From the NCBI RefSeq assembly GCF_024494655.1, contig NZ_JANHDL010000001.1, positions 1 through 64,000 of the forward strand: DNA of 64,000 bases. The letters are read 5' to 3'. The notes below the pieces were generated by a model that searched no databases, was not told the DNA's origin, and worked only from the letters and a program-made list of their open reading frames with translations. This document shows, in pieces, positions 54,801-63,592 of the stretch. How positions within the stretch are numbered: the first letter of the stretch is position 1; every line of letters begins with the position of its first letter. Origin of the DNA: Halorubrum laminariae. GTDB taxonomy: Archaea > Halobacteriota > Halobacteria > Halobacteriales > Haloferacaceae. Both the position numbers and the translations under genes were made by a program.

Positions 54801-55528
54801 CTGATGCCCGTCTCAACTACTACGGAGACGATGTCCCTACTGTCACCGGGAATGCAGTCTACGACCCAGTTCTGACGACTGCTCCGAGCGATCTCGATGT
54901 GGATTCAGTCGAAGATACAACTGAATACGGCTCAGTTCTCGAAGTCAAGAGTGATGGAGAGGCAGTCGCTGTCGGATTTACCGCTCCGTCAGAGGAACCG
55001 GTCAGTGATCTATTCAGCGATGTCGAATTCGAGAGTGGTGCTGCAGCGTATCGGTACGATGTCGACTCCGGATTCGAACTCGTCAGTAATATCGAATCTG
55101 CTGACGGTGACTACACCCCGAATGCAGGCGAGGTTATCGTCATCGCAACCGACAGCGCAATCGACGACGAGATCGTCGTTCCGATTGATGTCACAGAGAC
55201 AGATACCGAAAGTGCAACTGAAGTCGACATCAACAGTGGTTGGAACCTCGTTCCGACCGGTGCCGCCGACGGAGACGCTGACGGGAACCCCGATATCGTT
55301 GTCCGAGACGGATCGATCCTTGAGACCACGCAGGAATTACAGGAGCAGCCCGAACAGGTTGGTGCCCCGTATGCTGAGTACGGTGCGTTCGACGGTACCT
55401 GGGTCTACGTTGAGCGGACGAGTGGGGACAATAACATCGGGCTCCTCACCGGATACGCAGAGGGACAGTCGGCAGAACAGTACTACCAGGACGTACTGAA
55501 TCCGAACGACGAAGAGAGCGAAGAATAG
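51884..55528 (+). CDS. Secreted beta-helix surface protein
   Basis: 1214 residues. N-terminus with RRKRAQAVLFSAIMVLSMV and an Ala/Gly-rich end, similar to the signal peptide of halobacterial surface glycoproteins. The bulk is right-handed parallel beta-helix: repeats with N-D-I turns such as VEVSGNVITSTNDTDQTDNG, and two NVTLEGPN-containing segments (about residues 385 and 735), each preceded by a YNERVTI/YDERVTI strand. ENYWGSADGPD is a pectate-lyase-like turn. The final ~100 residues hold a SGWNLVPTG domain. No C-terminal membrane helix. Composition is noticeably richer in A/T than the next two genes. Probably a secreted or surface-bound adhesin or carbohydrate-active protein; no catalytic site recognised. 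Confidence 0.85.
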   Translation: MSASRRKRAQAVLFSAIMVLSMVAAGVGGLAGSAAGVSIDGDTVTVAPDESIQTGIDEAIGNDSVDTVQIEGDHTLDSSIVIAGPGAEGLTIESAGSRSDTTISYSADDGTPTFAIDADGVTVRDLTIERGGESTTVAQGVRVAASSVEVSGNVITSTNDTDQTDNGVIVTDENSSGESVGSDVAGVTVLDNEINGFPVGVAAATQTGENTVSDLTISGNDLYSNGVGVGLSQVAGAADFGDQIDIDSNTFDGNGVGVYVFGEDDSEDDGLTFDDARTDGVSITNNDFLNPNSDLAVDGNAYHVVNNGNEMSDDAEGPVPSTFVDENGQFDGAVQYDDNVVSPAIQPVFDNFVEEPDPDDTEQRTVRVFSGVYNERVTIDTPNVTLEGPNAGEPGTSDNRDDEAVISTDDGTTQAVTVTAPNVIIDGVQVDGPARTGISIDNTNNVSGLTVANTQITDIESTASDQNYNDGRAIAAYLDGDGEASDIAIENTLIDGVSNTEGGDERARGISVNTQGTDVSGLEIRDNVISNVEVSESVGDGVDSAKADGVQLNVELDTDGDDPGSLTGAVVDGNTIEGLTADKATGVRLAEDGDFDSDDGPRNFAITNNTVNDVTGDTDENAIAVGGYSDLGDYDISQNNLSDGAVEYYAGDSATLDATENYWGSADGPDESDYTSNVDVNPWLTSADGEADIAATVGDEEFSSIQSAVTAADEYDTVEVNAGTYDERVTINTPNVTLEGPNEGVSANSDERLEAEEATIEGQISVNADNVTVDGVEVSPDTEAFDTLPAAAIIVGESNATIQNNRVGDIEINITDIEDVDNVNSIQGIQIYNADTELTGITVHDNLVENVSFNGSSQATSGEWGVDFGNLYGIHVQGEIGNAEVRENTLRNLNSDGYVLGMAVSGTDSNDDANPENVNITQNTLETFNAEGAPAEGVVISSDRVNADYESIKINRNSLDVPVDIVNYASESPDARLNYYGDDVPTVTGNAVYDPVLTTAPSDLDVDSVEDTTEYGSVLEVKSDGEAVAVGFTAPSEEPVSDLFSDVEFESGAAAYRYDVDSGFELVSNIESADGDYTPNAGEVIVIATDSAIDDEIVVPIDVTETDTESATEVDINSGWNLVPTGAADGDADGNPDIVVRDGSILETTQELQEQPEQVGAPYAEYGAFDGTWVYVERTSGDNNIGLLTGYAEGQSAEQYYQDVLNPNDEESEE

Positions 55529-55532
55529 ACCG

Positions 55533-58500
55533 ATGCACGGACAACGAATCGCAGCGGTGCTCGCCGCAGTCCTGATGGTCACATCCATGGTGGCCGTTTC
55601 GGGTTCCGTGGCGGCACAATCAGATCCGACATCGGATCCGGAACCGGTTCCGGCGTCCTACTACGGGACCGTCCAGATCGACGGTGACCCGGCCGGCAGC
55701 AGTGCGACCGTTTCCGCGGTCGTCGACGGTGAGGTCGTCGACGAACTCTCGGTCAACGAATCCGGGTGGTACGGCGGCCCGGACCTCGGTCAAGAGAAAC
55801 TCACAGTCACCGCCGATGACGTCGAGAACGACACCACAGTCGAATTCCGCGTGAACGGCGATCCAGTCACGCGGACCGACCCATCCTCGATCGAGTGGGG
55901 GTCCAGTGATGTCCAGCGCGTCGACCTCCGCGCCGGCAGCCTCGACCCGATCTACGAGTTCGACATCGAGGACCTCGACGAGACGGTTCCCCGCGGTGAC
56001 GACGCCGAGATATCGGTCTCGATCGAGAACACCGGCGATCCGGGCTCGGGCGAACTCACCGTCACCGCCGACGGCGAGGACGAACCCCGCGCGAGCCGAC
56101 AGCTCGACCTCGACACGAACGAGACCACGACGGAGGTGCTCTCGGTCCCGACGAGCGAGGACGACGGCGAGCAGGTCACCTTCCAAGTGGCGACCGACGA
56201 GGAGTCACAGGAGGTCACGGTCGACCTACAAGATCCGTCGAACTTCACCGTCTCGCTCGATCCGGTCGAGCCTGCTGACGGCGATCAGTACGTCCCAAGT
56301 GAAGACGACCTCAACGGCACCGTCACGGTCCAGAACGCCGGCGAGGTCACGGACGAACAGAACGTCTCCGTCTCCTTCGGCGACGAGACGCTCGTCGACC
56401 GCGCGGTCGAACTCGACGGGGGTAACGACGACACGATCGAGTTCAACCGCACGCTCGACGCGGTCGACGCGGGCGACACGACGCTGACGGCGACCACCGA
56501 CGACGACATCGCGACGCAGACCGTCTCGGTCCTGCGACCGGGCGAACTCGAAGTCGACGTGATCGAAGCCGAGTCGACGCTCGATCCGGTCGCGAGACAG
56601 AATATCTCCATCGTCGCAGAGGTCACGAACGTTGGTGAGACGGAGGTAACCGATCGAACGGTGACTCTCACGAACGTTACCACGGACGCGAGCGACGTTG
56701 CATCCGAGGACTTCACTCTGGCTCCCGGCGAGAGTGAGGACTTCGATCCATCCGTCACAACGAGCAAATCCGACGCCGGCAACGAACTCTCCTACGAGAT
56801 TGATACGGACGATGATTCCGAAACGGTCACTGCCGATATCGGCGAGGTCAGTCCGTTCCTTGACGTGATAATCGACGGGCTGAACGAGTCGTCAGTGAAA
56901 GAGCCGGCCGAGGATGAGACGATTCCAGTCCGAGTAGACGCGACCGCCGAGAACCTCGGAACGGAGGATCTAAACGGGAACGTGACGTTCACTGCGAACG
57001 GCGAAGAGTTCGAGACAGTTGATGTCAACCTCGGAGATCAAGAAGAGACTTCCATCGATGCGACGTACGACCTCGAACTCGGCGACGCGCCCGAGGTGAC
57101 GATCGAGGCGACTGCCGAGCGCGACGACGCCGAGGAACCGGACAGCGTCGACGAGACAACGCTGGATGTCACGCCACAGGCCGAGTTCGCGGTGTCGATC
57201 AACGAGGCAACCAACGTTAGCGACGATCTGAGTAACGAAGAGTTCACGCCGACAGTTGTCGTGGAGAACGTCGGCGAGCAGCCGGGAAGTGGCTCCGTCG
57301 AAGTATTCTTCAACGGTTCTTCGCAGGAGACCTTCGACGTGAGCCCCGGTCCTGGAAGTGACGAGACCGCCGTTCAACCGAATGATGGGTTCTCGATCAA
57401 CGCCAGCGACTTCGATGAGGGCGAGTACCTCCTCGAAGCGCAAGCCGCGAACGACGCGACCGGCGAGACGACCGCCGACACCGACCGTGTCGCGATCGGC
57501 GAGCCCGCAAACTTCGTCGTGAACGACGTGAGCGTTCCGTCGTCTGTCGACCAAGGTGACGCGGTCGATGTCGAAGCGACGATCGAGAACACCGGCGGCG
57601 TCGACGCCGAGAAACCGGTGACGTTCGAGTTCGGCGGTACGACGCTGGGAACGACGGATCTGAATCTCTCGGACGGCGAGGTGACGACAGAGACGGTCAC
57701 CTACACGACGACATCGGCCGACGCCGGAGAGACGATAGAGACGAGCGATGTGTCCGTCTCGACGCCGGACGACGAGGCGACGGAGTCGGTCGATGTCCGC
57801 GCGAACGCGGAGTTCGAAGCGGACCTGACTATCGACGAGAGCGCGATCGCGGGTGACACCGTGACCGCGGGAGTCACCGTCACGAACGTCGGCGGCAACG
57901 CGAGCAACACCACCGATGTCCGGCTGCTGGCCGACGGGCAGGAGGTCGCCAATACGGCCGGCGTCGAACTCGCGTCAGGTGAGCAGACGACGGAACAGTT
58001 CGAACTCTCGCCCGAATCCGCGGGCGAGCTCGCGGTTCAGGGCGTCACCGACGACGATGTCGCCGAGGCGACCGTCGATGTCGGCGAGCCGGGCGAACTC
58101 GATCTCTCGGTGCGTTCGGTCACCGATCCGGTGACGGCCGACGAGAACGTCACGGTCACGGTCGCGGCCGAGAACGTCGGCGACGGCGATCTCGAATCGC
58201 GACGTGTTCGGTTCTCGATCGACGGGAGCCTCACCAACACGACGACCGTCGATGTCGCGGGCGGCGCGACCGAGACGGTCGAACTGAGTGGCGATCCCGA
58301 CCTGACTGTTCCCGATGGCGAGAGCAAAACCGTGGCGGTTTCGGTCGTCACGCCCGAGGATCGCGTCGATCGCGACGTGACGGTTCAACCCGTGCCGGAC
58401 GACGCCTACTTCCGCGTCGACGGACTCGAAGCCAGCGCAGACGAGGTTCTCAACACCTCTGACGCGAACGTGACTGTGAACGCCACCGTGACGAATATCG

Positions 58501-61500
58501 GAGATCTCGACGGCACACAGAACGTCACCTTCACCGCGGGCGACGCGGTGTCTGAGACGAACGAGGATATCCAACTCAACGGAAACGACGATTCGACCGA
58601 GGTCTCCTTCGAGTTCGATATCAGCGAGCTCGACCTCGACGAGGAGGAGTCGACGGACGTGACCTACGAGATCGGAACTGTGAACCAGACGGACGAGGGG
58701 ACGCTCACCGTCACCGAGCCGGAGCCGGCGACGCCGGAACTCGTCGACGTTGCTGTCGACGAGACCACGACGCAGGAAGAGTCGCTGACCGCGACCGTCA
58801 CCGTCCGGAACGTCGGTGACCAGCCGCTCGACGGCAACGAGACGGTTACCCTCGACTACGAGGACGGCTCGGTCGCCAACGACTCGGTCGGGCTCAACAC
58901 CTCCGATTCGATCGCCGAGGGCGGGTCGCTCGAATCCGGCGCGGAGGCCACAGTCGACCTCTCGGTCGCACCGCCAGCCGAGCCGCTCGCGGGGACGTTC
59001 GATCGCGAGGTGACAGTCGGCTTCGGTAACGACGAGTTCGCGGACGACACGGTCGCTCGGACGGCGGCCGTCGACTTCGAAGGCGTCGCGAGCGGCGTCG
59101 ATGCCGCAGAAGCGGACGACACCGCGGACACAGTGACCGTCCGACCGGGCGAATACCAAGCCCGAAACACGATCGAGGTTCCGTCGGGGATTACCGTTGA
59201 GGCCGACAGTCCGGTCGACGCGCCGGTGATCCGTCAGCCGAGCCGAGACGACGAAACCGCGATGCAGATCGTTGGCGAAGACGTCACTCTCGACGGCCTG
59301 ACCTTCGAGGGAGACGGTAACGGCACGGCGGTCGAGGTCGACGCCGACGACGCGACGCTCACGTCGGTTCGAGCGACGAACTGGTCGACCGGTATCGACG
59401 AGACCGCAGGCTCGAACGCGTTGACCGGCGTTGAGGTCTCCGACACCGATGTCGGGATCCGACTTGCGGGCGACAACGGAACCGCCGTGGACTTCGCGCG
59501 CGTGACCGGCGCGAGCGACACCGGGATCCTCGTCGAGAGCGGCGAGAACGAGATCGCCGGTGCGGAGGTTCTCAGTTCGGCGACCGGGATCGAACTGCTC
59601 TCCGCGGGAACCGTGGTCGAGGGCGCGACGGTGCGGAACAGCGCCGACTACGGGATCCGCGTGACGGAGGTTCCCGGTGACGTCCCCGAGGACGCGAACG
59701 CGAGTGATATCGACGAGAATCGGAGCGTGACGATCGACGACAGTGTGCTCGAATCCAACAGCGTGAGCGTCTTTTCCGACGACAGCTACGTCGACGCCAC
59801 CGACAACTGGTGGGGTGGCGGCGCACCCGTCGAGGGATCCGACTGGATCGCACGCAGCGTCGTCGACGACGGCGACCCGCTCGACAGCCGTCCCGCATCG
59901 AACTTCGTGGTCGACGACAGCGACCTTCCGGACTCCGTCCTCCGCGATGAGGACTTCACGATCGAACCGACGATCGAGAACGACGGGTCCGGGGCGGACC
60001 GACAGCGGATCGAACTCCGCCGCGGTGACGGTACCGTCGTCGACAGTCGGGATCTCGGGCTGAACGCGAGCGAATCGGATACCGTCTCGCTCTCGGACAG
60101 CACGGACGTGACCGACGGCGAGGAGGTCGCGCTCACCGTCGCGAGCCTGGACGACACGACGAGCGACGATTCGGTCCCTGTCGACGACCCGGCCTCGTTC
60201 GCGCTCGGAACGCCGCAGGCGACGCCTGAGACCGTGCCGCTCGGTGAGGAGCTGTCCGTCGAGGCACCCGTCGATAACACCGGCGACCGCGAAGGTACGG
60301 TGACGGCCGAACTGATTGCCTTCGACGGAACGACGACGGTCGATTCGACCGTGGTGGCCGTCGGCGGCACTGAGACGACGAACGGCACGCTGACGTGGAC
60401 ACCAGGAGCGACGAACAGCGGACAGGTCACCGTTAGGCTCACCGACGACGGGACGACGATTGCCCAAGAGTCGGTGTCGGTGACCGTCACCGACGCGGCG
60501 CTGTCCGATGTCTCGCTCTCGCTCACGGGAGCGGCCGACGACACGCTCGTCGTCGACGAGTCGGCGACGGTCTCCGTGAGTTCGACCTTCACGGATGGCT
60601 CCGGCGGCGACGTGACTGCCGGCGCGACCGTCACGAGCAGTAATGAGACGGTCGCCACGATCAGCGGTGATACGGTCACGGCACAGGCGGCCGGAACGAC
60701 CACGATCGAGGCTGAGTACGATGCCGGCGATGAGACGGAGAACGACACAGTCAGTCTGACCGTCGAAGCGCCCGAACCGGATAATGAGACAGACGACGAG
60801 ACGGGCGAGGACCCCGTCAGCTCCGGCGGTGGAGGCGGCGGGGGTGGCGTCTCGTTCGGTGACGATCCCGCGGACTCGCTGGAGTTCGACGCGGTCGAGA
60901 CCGAGACGGTGACGCCCTCGATCGACTTCGAGACGAACCAGCGCGTCGCGACGCTCGAGTCGGTCTCGAACGTCGAGTCCATCGCGTTCGACTCGACGGA
61001 TCGGGTCGGCGAAGTCGCGGTCTCGGATGTCGACCCCGACTCGGCGGACGTGAACCCGCCGGGCGGGGCCGTCACGGTGCAGGAGATATCGGTCCCCGAC
61101 GACCAGACCGACCGGTCGGCGACGATCGCGTTCCGCGTCTCGGCGGACCGACTCGACGCGATCGGAGCCGAGCCGAGCGAACTCACCGCGGTCCGGCTGA
61201 ACGAGGGGCAGTGGGAGACCCTCGACACGACGGTGGCCGAAGAGACCGCAGACGGCGTGAGGCTCGAAGCCGAGACGCCCGGGTTCTCCGTGTTCGCGGT
61301 GAACGCGGTGAGCGAGCCCGACGCGGCCGCGGCCGTCGACCCCGGAACCGTGACCGCCGGCGAGGAGGTCACGCTCGACGGGAGCGACTCGACCGACGAG
61401 TACGGCGAGATCGTCGCGTACGACTGGTCGGTCTCCGGCCAGTCACTCTCCGGCGAGACCGCGACCACGACGATCGACGAGACGGGGGAGTACACGGCCG

Positions 61501-61724
61501 AACTCACCGTCACCAACGACGCCGGCGAGACCGACACCGCGACCGCCGACCTCGTCGTCGAACCCGCCGCGGACGGCGGCGACGGCACGGCTGGCGGTGA
61601 CGGGACGGACGGTGGCGACGCGATCGACGAGCCCGCGGGGCTCGGGACCACGGCTATCGCGCTGCTCGTGGCCCTCGCGGTCCTCGCGGCCGCGGCGGTC
61701 GTCTGGGTCCGCCGCAACGAATAA
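55533..61724 (+). CDS. Giant CARDB / beta-helix / PKD surface protein, membrane-anchored
   Basis: 2063 residues, starting four bases after the previous stop. Signal peptide to about 30 (MVAVSGSVAAQ). Residues 35-125 are a PASYYGTVQIDG domain. About ten CARDB-like repeats of ~95 residues (130-1150) follow, each with a VxNxG strand. Then come a short beta-helix (1199-1420; DNWWGGG), two more CARDB repeats, a Big2-like domain (1655-1750), a Gly-rich linker (about 1765), a PGF-pre-PGF-type region, a PKD domain (1925-2010) and a C-terminal helix (2036-2059) ending VRRNE. It should be held in the membrane with a long extracellular stalk. Role in adhesion or envelope structure is inference. Confidence 0.88.
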   Translation: MHGQRIAAVLAAVLMVTSMVAVSGSVAAQSDPTSDPEPVPASYYGTVQIDGDPAGSSATVSAVVDGEVVDELSVNESGWYGGPDLGQEKLTVTADDVENDTTVEFRVNGDPVTRTDPSSIEWGSSDVQRVDLRAGSLDPIYEFDIEDLDETVPRGDDAEISVSIENTGDPGSGELTVTADGEDEPRASRQLDLDTNETTTEVLSVPTSEDDGEQVTFQVATDEESQEVTVDLQDPSNFTVSLDPVEPADGDQYVPSEDDLNGTVTVQNAGEVTDEQNVSVSFGDETLVDRAVELDGGNDDTIEFNRTLDAVDAGDTTLTATTDDDIATQTVSVLRPGELEVDVIEAESTLDPVARQNISIVAEVTNVGETEVTDRTVTLTNVTTDASDVASEDFTLAPGESEDFDPSVTTSKSDAGNELSYEIDTDDDSETVTADIGEVSPFLDVIIDGLNESSVKEPAEDETIPVRVDATAENLGTEDLNGNVTFTANGEEFETVDVNLGDQEETSIDATYDLELGDAPEVTIEATAERDDAEEPDSVDETTLDVTPQAEFAVSINEATNVSDDLSNEEFTPTVVVENVGEQPGSGSVEVFFNGSSQETFDVSPGPGSDETAVQPNDGFSINASDFDEGEYLLEAQAANDATGETTADTDRVAIGEPANFVVNDVSVPSSVDQGDAVDVEATIENTGGVDAEKPVTFEFGGTTLGTTDLNLSDGEVTTETVTYTTTSADAGETIETSDVSVSTPDDEATESVDVRANAEFEADLTIDESAIAGDTVTAGVTVTNVGGNASNTTDVRLLADGQEVANTAGVELASGEQTTEQFELSPESAGELAVQGVTDDDVAEATVDVGEPGELDLSVRSVTDPVTADENVTVTVAAENVGDGDLESRRVRFSIDGSLTNTTTVDVAGGATETVELSGDPDLTVPDGESKTVAVSVVTPEDRVDRDVTVQPVPDDAYFRVDGLEASADEVLNTSDANVTVNATVTNIGDLDGTQNVTFTAGDAVSETNEDIQLNGNDDSTEVSFEFDISELDLDEEESTDVTYEIGTVNQTDEGTLTVTEPEPATPELVDVAVDETTTQEESLTATVTVRNVGDQPLDGNETVTLDYEDGSVANDSVGLNTSDSIAEGGSLESGAEATVDLSVAPPAEPLAGTFDREVTVGFGNDEFADDTVARTAAVDFEGVASGVDAAEADDTADTVTVRPGEYQARNTIEVPSGITVEADSPVDAPVIRQPSRDDETAMQIVGEDVTLDGLTFEGDGNGTAVEVDADDATLTSVRATNWSTGIDETAGSNALTGVEVSDTDVGIRLAGDNGTAVDFARVTGASDTGILVESGENEIAGAEVLSSATGIELLSAGTVVEGATVRNSADYGIRVTEVPGDVPEDANASDIDENRSVTIDDSVLESNSVSVFSDDSYVDATDNWWGGGAPVEGSDWIARSVVDDGDPLDSRPASNFVVDDSDLPDSVLRDEDFTIEPTIENDGSGADRQRIELRRGDGTVVDSRDLGLNASESDTVSLSDSTDVTDGEEVALTVASLDDTTSDDSVPVDDPASFALGTPQATPETVPLGEELSVEAPVDNTGDREGTVTAELIAFDGTTTVDSTVVAVGGTETTNGTLTWTPGATNSGQVTVRLTDDGTTIAQESVSVTVTDAALSDVSLSLTGAADDTLVVDESATVSVSSTFTDGSGGDVTAGATVTSSNETVATISGDTVTAQAAGTTTIEAEYDAGDETENDTVSLTVEAPEPDNETDDETGEDPVSSGGGGGGGGVSFGDDPADSLEFDAVETETVTPSIDFETNQRVATLESVSNVESIAFDSTDRVGEVAVSDVDPDSADVNPPGGAVTVQEISVPDDQTDRSATIAFRVSADRLDAIGAEPSELTAVRLNEGQWETLDTTVAEETADGVRLEAETPGFSVFAVNAVSEPDAAAAVDPGTVTAGEEVTLDGSDSTDEYGEIVAYDWSVSGQSLSGETATTTIDETGEYTAELTVTNDAGETDTATADLVVEPAADGGDGTAGGDGTDGGDAIDEPAGLGTTAIALLVALAVLAAAAVVWVRRNE

Positions 61725-61728
61725 CGCG

Positions 61729-61748
61729 GCGGACCGCCCGCGGTCCGC
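61729..61748 (+). terminator. Hairpin after the giant surface-protein gene
   Basis: GCGGACCG/CGGTCCGC with a CCCG loop, five bases after the stop codon. No U-rich tract follows, so it may stabilise the 3' end rather than terminate. Confidence 0.45.
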
Positions 61749-61835
61749 TCCGTGCGGGCTGCGGGACGCGGACGACCGAGCGAGCGGTACCGACGGAGGA
61801 ATCGTCTACGCGAACGAACACACGAAATCCAACCG

Positions 61836-63404
61836 ATGACAGATCCCACACCCTCGAACCGCACAACGCGATCGACAGCCACCGAACGGCGCACGTCCCG
61901 ACCAGCTCGACGCGCGTCGCAGACCGCCGGCAGCCTCGCCGCTGCCGAAACGCCACTCCGAGAGCGGCTCACCGTCGGGGTGACCGTCCTCCTCGCCGTG
62001 CTCGTCGCGACGGCGGCGGTCCCCGGACTCGCCGCGGGACAGGAGGCCGTCCCGGCCTCGTACTACGGCGACGTGACGGTCAACGGCGAACCGGCCGAGC
62101 CTGGCACGGAGATCGAAGCGGTCGTCGACGGCGACCGCTACGACACGATCACCGTCGAGGAGGAAGGAACGTTCGGCGGGTCCGGTCCGTTCGAAGAGAA
62201 GCTCACCGTGGAGGAACCTGACTCCGGCGAGACCGTCGAGTTCCGCGTCGGCGACGTGACCGCCGACACGACTGTCACGTGGGAGGCGAGCGACGTGCGT
62301 GAGGTGAGCCTCGCGTTCGAGGGTGTTGCAAGCGAAAACGTAGGCGGCAGCGACGGCGGAGACGGCAACGACGATGAAGACGGCGGCGATGGCGGAGACG
62401 GTGGCGATGGGAGCGACGGCGGAGACGGTACTGCCGGCGGAGGCGGTGGCGGTGGCGGCGGTGGCGGCGGAGGCGGAAGCGGAGGCGGAGGCGGAGGCGG
62501 CGGTGCGGCTGCCGTCGATGACGACACGAGCGGCGACTCTGCTGTTCAGAGCGCCGAGGCGTCGATCGAGGCCGACGACGCTGGTGAGGGCGCGCAGGCG
62601 ACGTTCGACGCCGGGTCGCCGGTGGAGTCCATCGGCTTCGAGAGCGCCGACGTGCAGGGGTCAGTCGAGGTGACGACGCAGGAGTCCGAACCGTCCGATA
62701 TCACGGGGTCACCGGGCACTGTGGTGCAGGTGTCGGAGATAACCGTTCCCGACGACGCGACCGACGCATCCGCGACGGTCCGCATGCGGGTCTCCGCCGA
62801 CCGGCTTGAAGAAGTCGATGCGACCGCAGACGAATTGCGGGTCACCCGGCTGAACGACGGCGAGTGGCAATCGCTGGACACGACGGTGGCCGAGGAGACC
62901 GATAGCGGCGTCGCCCTCGAAGCCGAAACGCCCGGATTCTCGTACTTCTCGGTGAACGCGGTGAGCGAGCCCGACGCGGCCGCGGCGGTCGACCCCGGAA
63001 CCGTGACCGCCGGCGAAGAGGTCACGCTCGACGGGAGCGACTCGACGGCAGAACACAGCGAGATCGTCGCGTACGACTGGTCGATCGACGGCCAGTCGCT
63101 TGCCGGCGAGACCGCGGCCGCGACGATCGACGAGACGGGTGAGTACACGGCCGAACTCACCGTCACCAACGACGCCGGCGAGACCGACACCGCGACCGCC
63201 GACCTCGTCGTCGAATCCGCCGCGGACGATGGTGACAGCGGTGCGACGGACGGCGATGCGAGCGGTGACGACCCGGCAGAGGAGCCGGCCGGCCTTGGTC
63301 TCCCGGCCATCGGGGGACTGGTCGCCGTCGTCGTCGTCGTGGCGGCCGCCGCGGTCGCGGTGCGCCGCCGGCGTCAGTCGAACGATAAGAACCCCTTCCG
63401 CTGA
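61836..63404 (+). CDS. Short paralogue of the giant surface protein
   Basis: 522 residues. An unusually long polar N-terminus (about 45 residues) precedes the signal helix VGVTVLLAVLVATAAV. Then come a PASYYGDVTVNG domain like that of the giant protein, a Gly/Asp-rich spacer with a run of Gly (about 165-230), a PGF-pre-PGF-type region, a PKD domain, and a C-terminal helix (IGGLVAVVVVVAAAA) with RRRRQ. It has no CARDB or beta-helix part. Both ends match the giant protein; the PKD segment is almost identical in DNA. Likely arose by duplication with loss of the stalk. Confidence 0.85.
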   Translation: MTDPTPSNRTTRSTATERRTSRPARRASQTAGSLAAAETPLRERLTVGVTVLLAVLVATAAVPGLAAGQEAVPASYYGDVTVNGEPAEPGTEIEAVVDGDRYDTITVEEEGTFGGSGPFEEKLTVEEPDSGETVEFRVGDVTADTTVTWEASDVREVSLAFEGVASENVGGSDGGDGNDDEDGGDGGDGGDGSDGGDGTAGGGGGGGGGGGGGGSGGGGGGGGAAAVDDDTSGDSAVQSAEASIEADDAGEGAQATFDAGSPVESIGFESADVQGSVEVTTQESEPSDITGSPGTVVQVSEITVPDDATDASATVRMRVSADRLEEVDATADELRVTRLNDGEWQSLDTTVAEETDSGVALEAETPGFSYFSVNAVSEPDAAAAVDPGTVTAGEEVTLDGSDSTAEHSEIVAYDWSIDGQSLAGETAAATIDETGEYTAELTVTNDAGETDTATADLVVESAADDGDSGATDGDASGDDPAEEPAGLGLPAIGGLVAVVVVVAAAAVAVRRRRQSNDKNPFR

Positions 63405-63592
63405 GGGCCGGTCTCATCCGTTTCGCGTCGGTTTTTCGTTCCGATATTTTTCGTCACTACCACGTCTTCGTGAAGCGCCGTACTTCGGCCGAGTACCGCG
63501 ATTCGATCCGATTTCGTATTGATGGCCCGCTAGAAATCAGACGAGATAATTTGCGACGAACAGCTAAATCGATCGCTCTCGTTATCCGATCC

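Noticed and set aside
57975..60467. 830-codon minus-strand open frame
   Set aside because: Antisense to the CARDB protein; repetitive Arg/Asp/Val translation mirrors the repeats of the sense gene.
59786..61972. 728-codon minus-strand open frame
   Set aside because: Ser/Pro/Thr-rich antisense shadow of the surface-protein gene, without signal peptide or domain.
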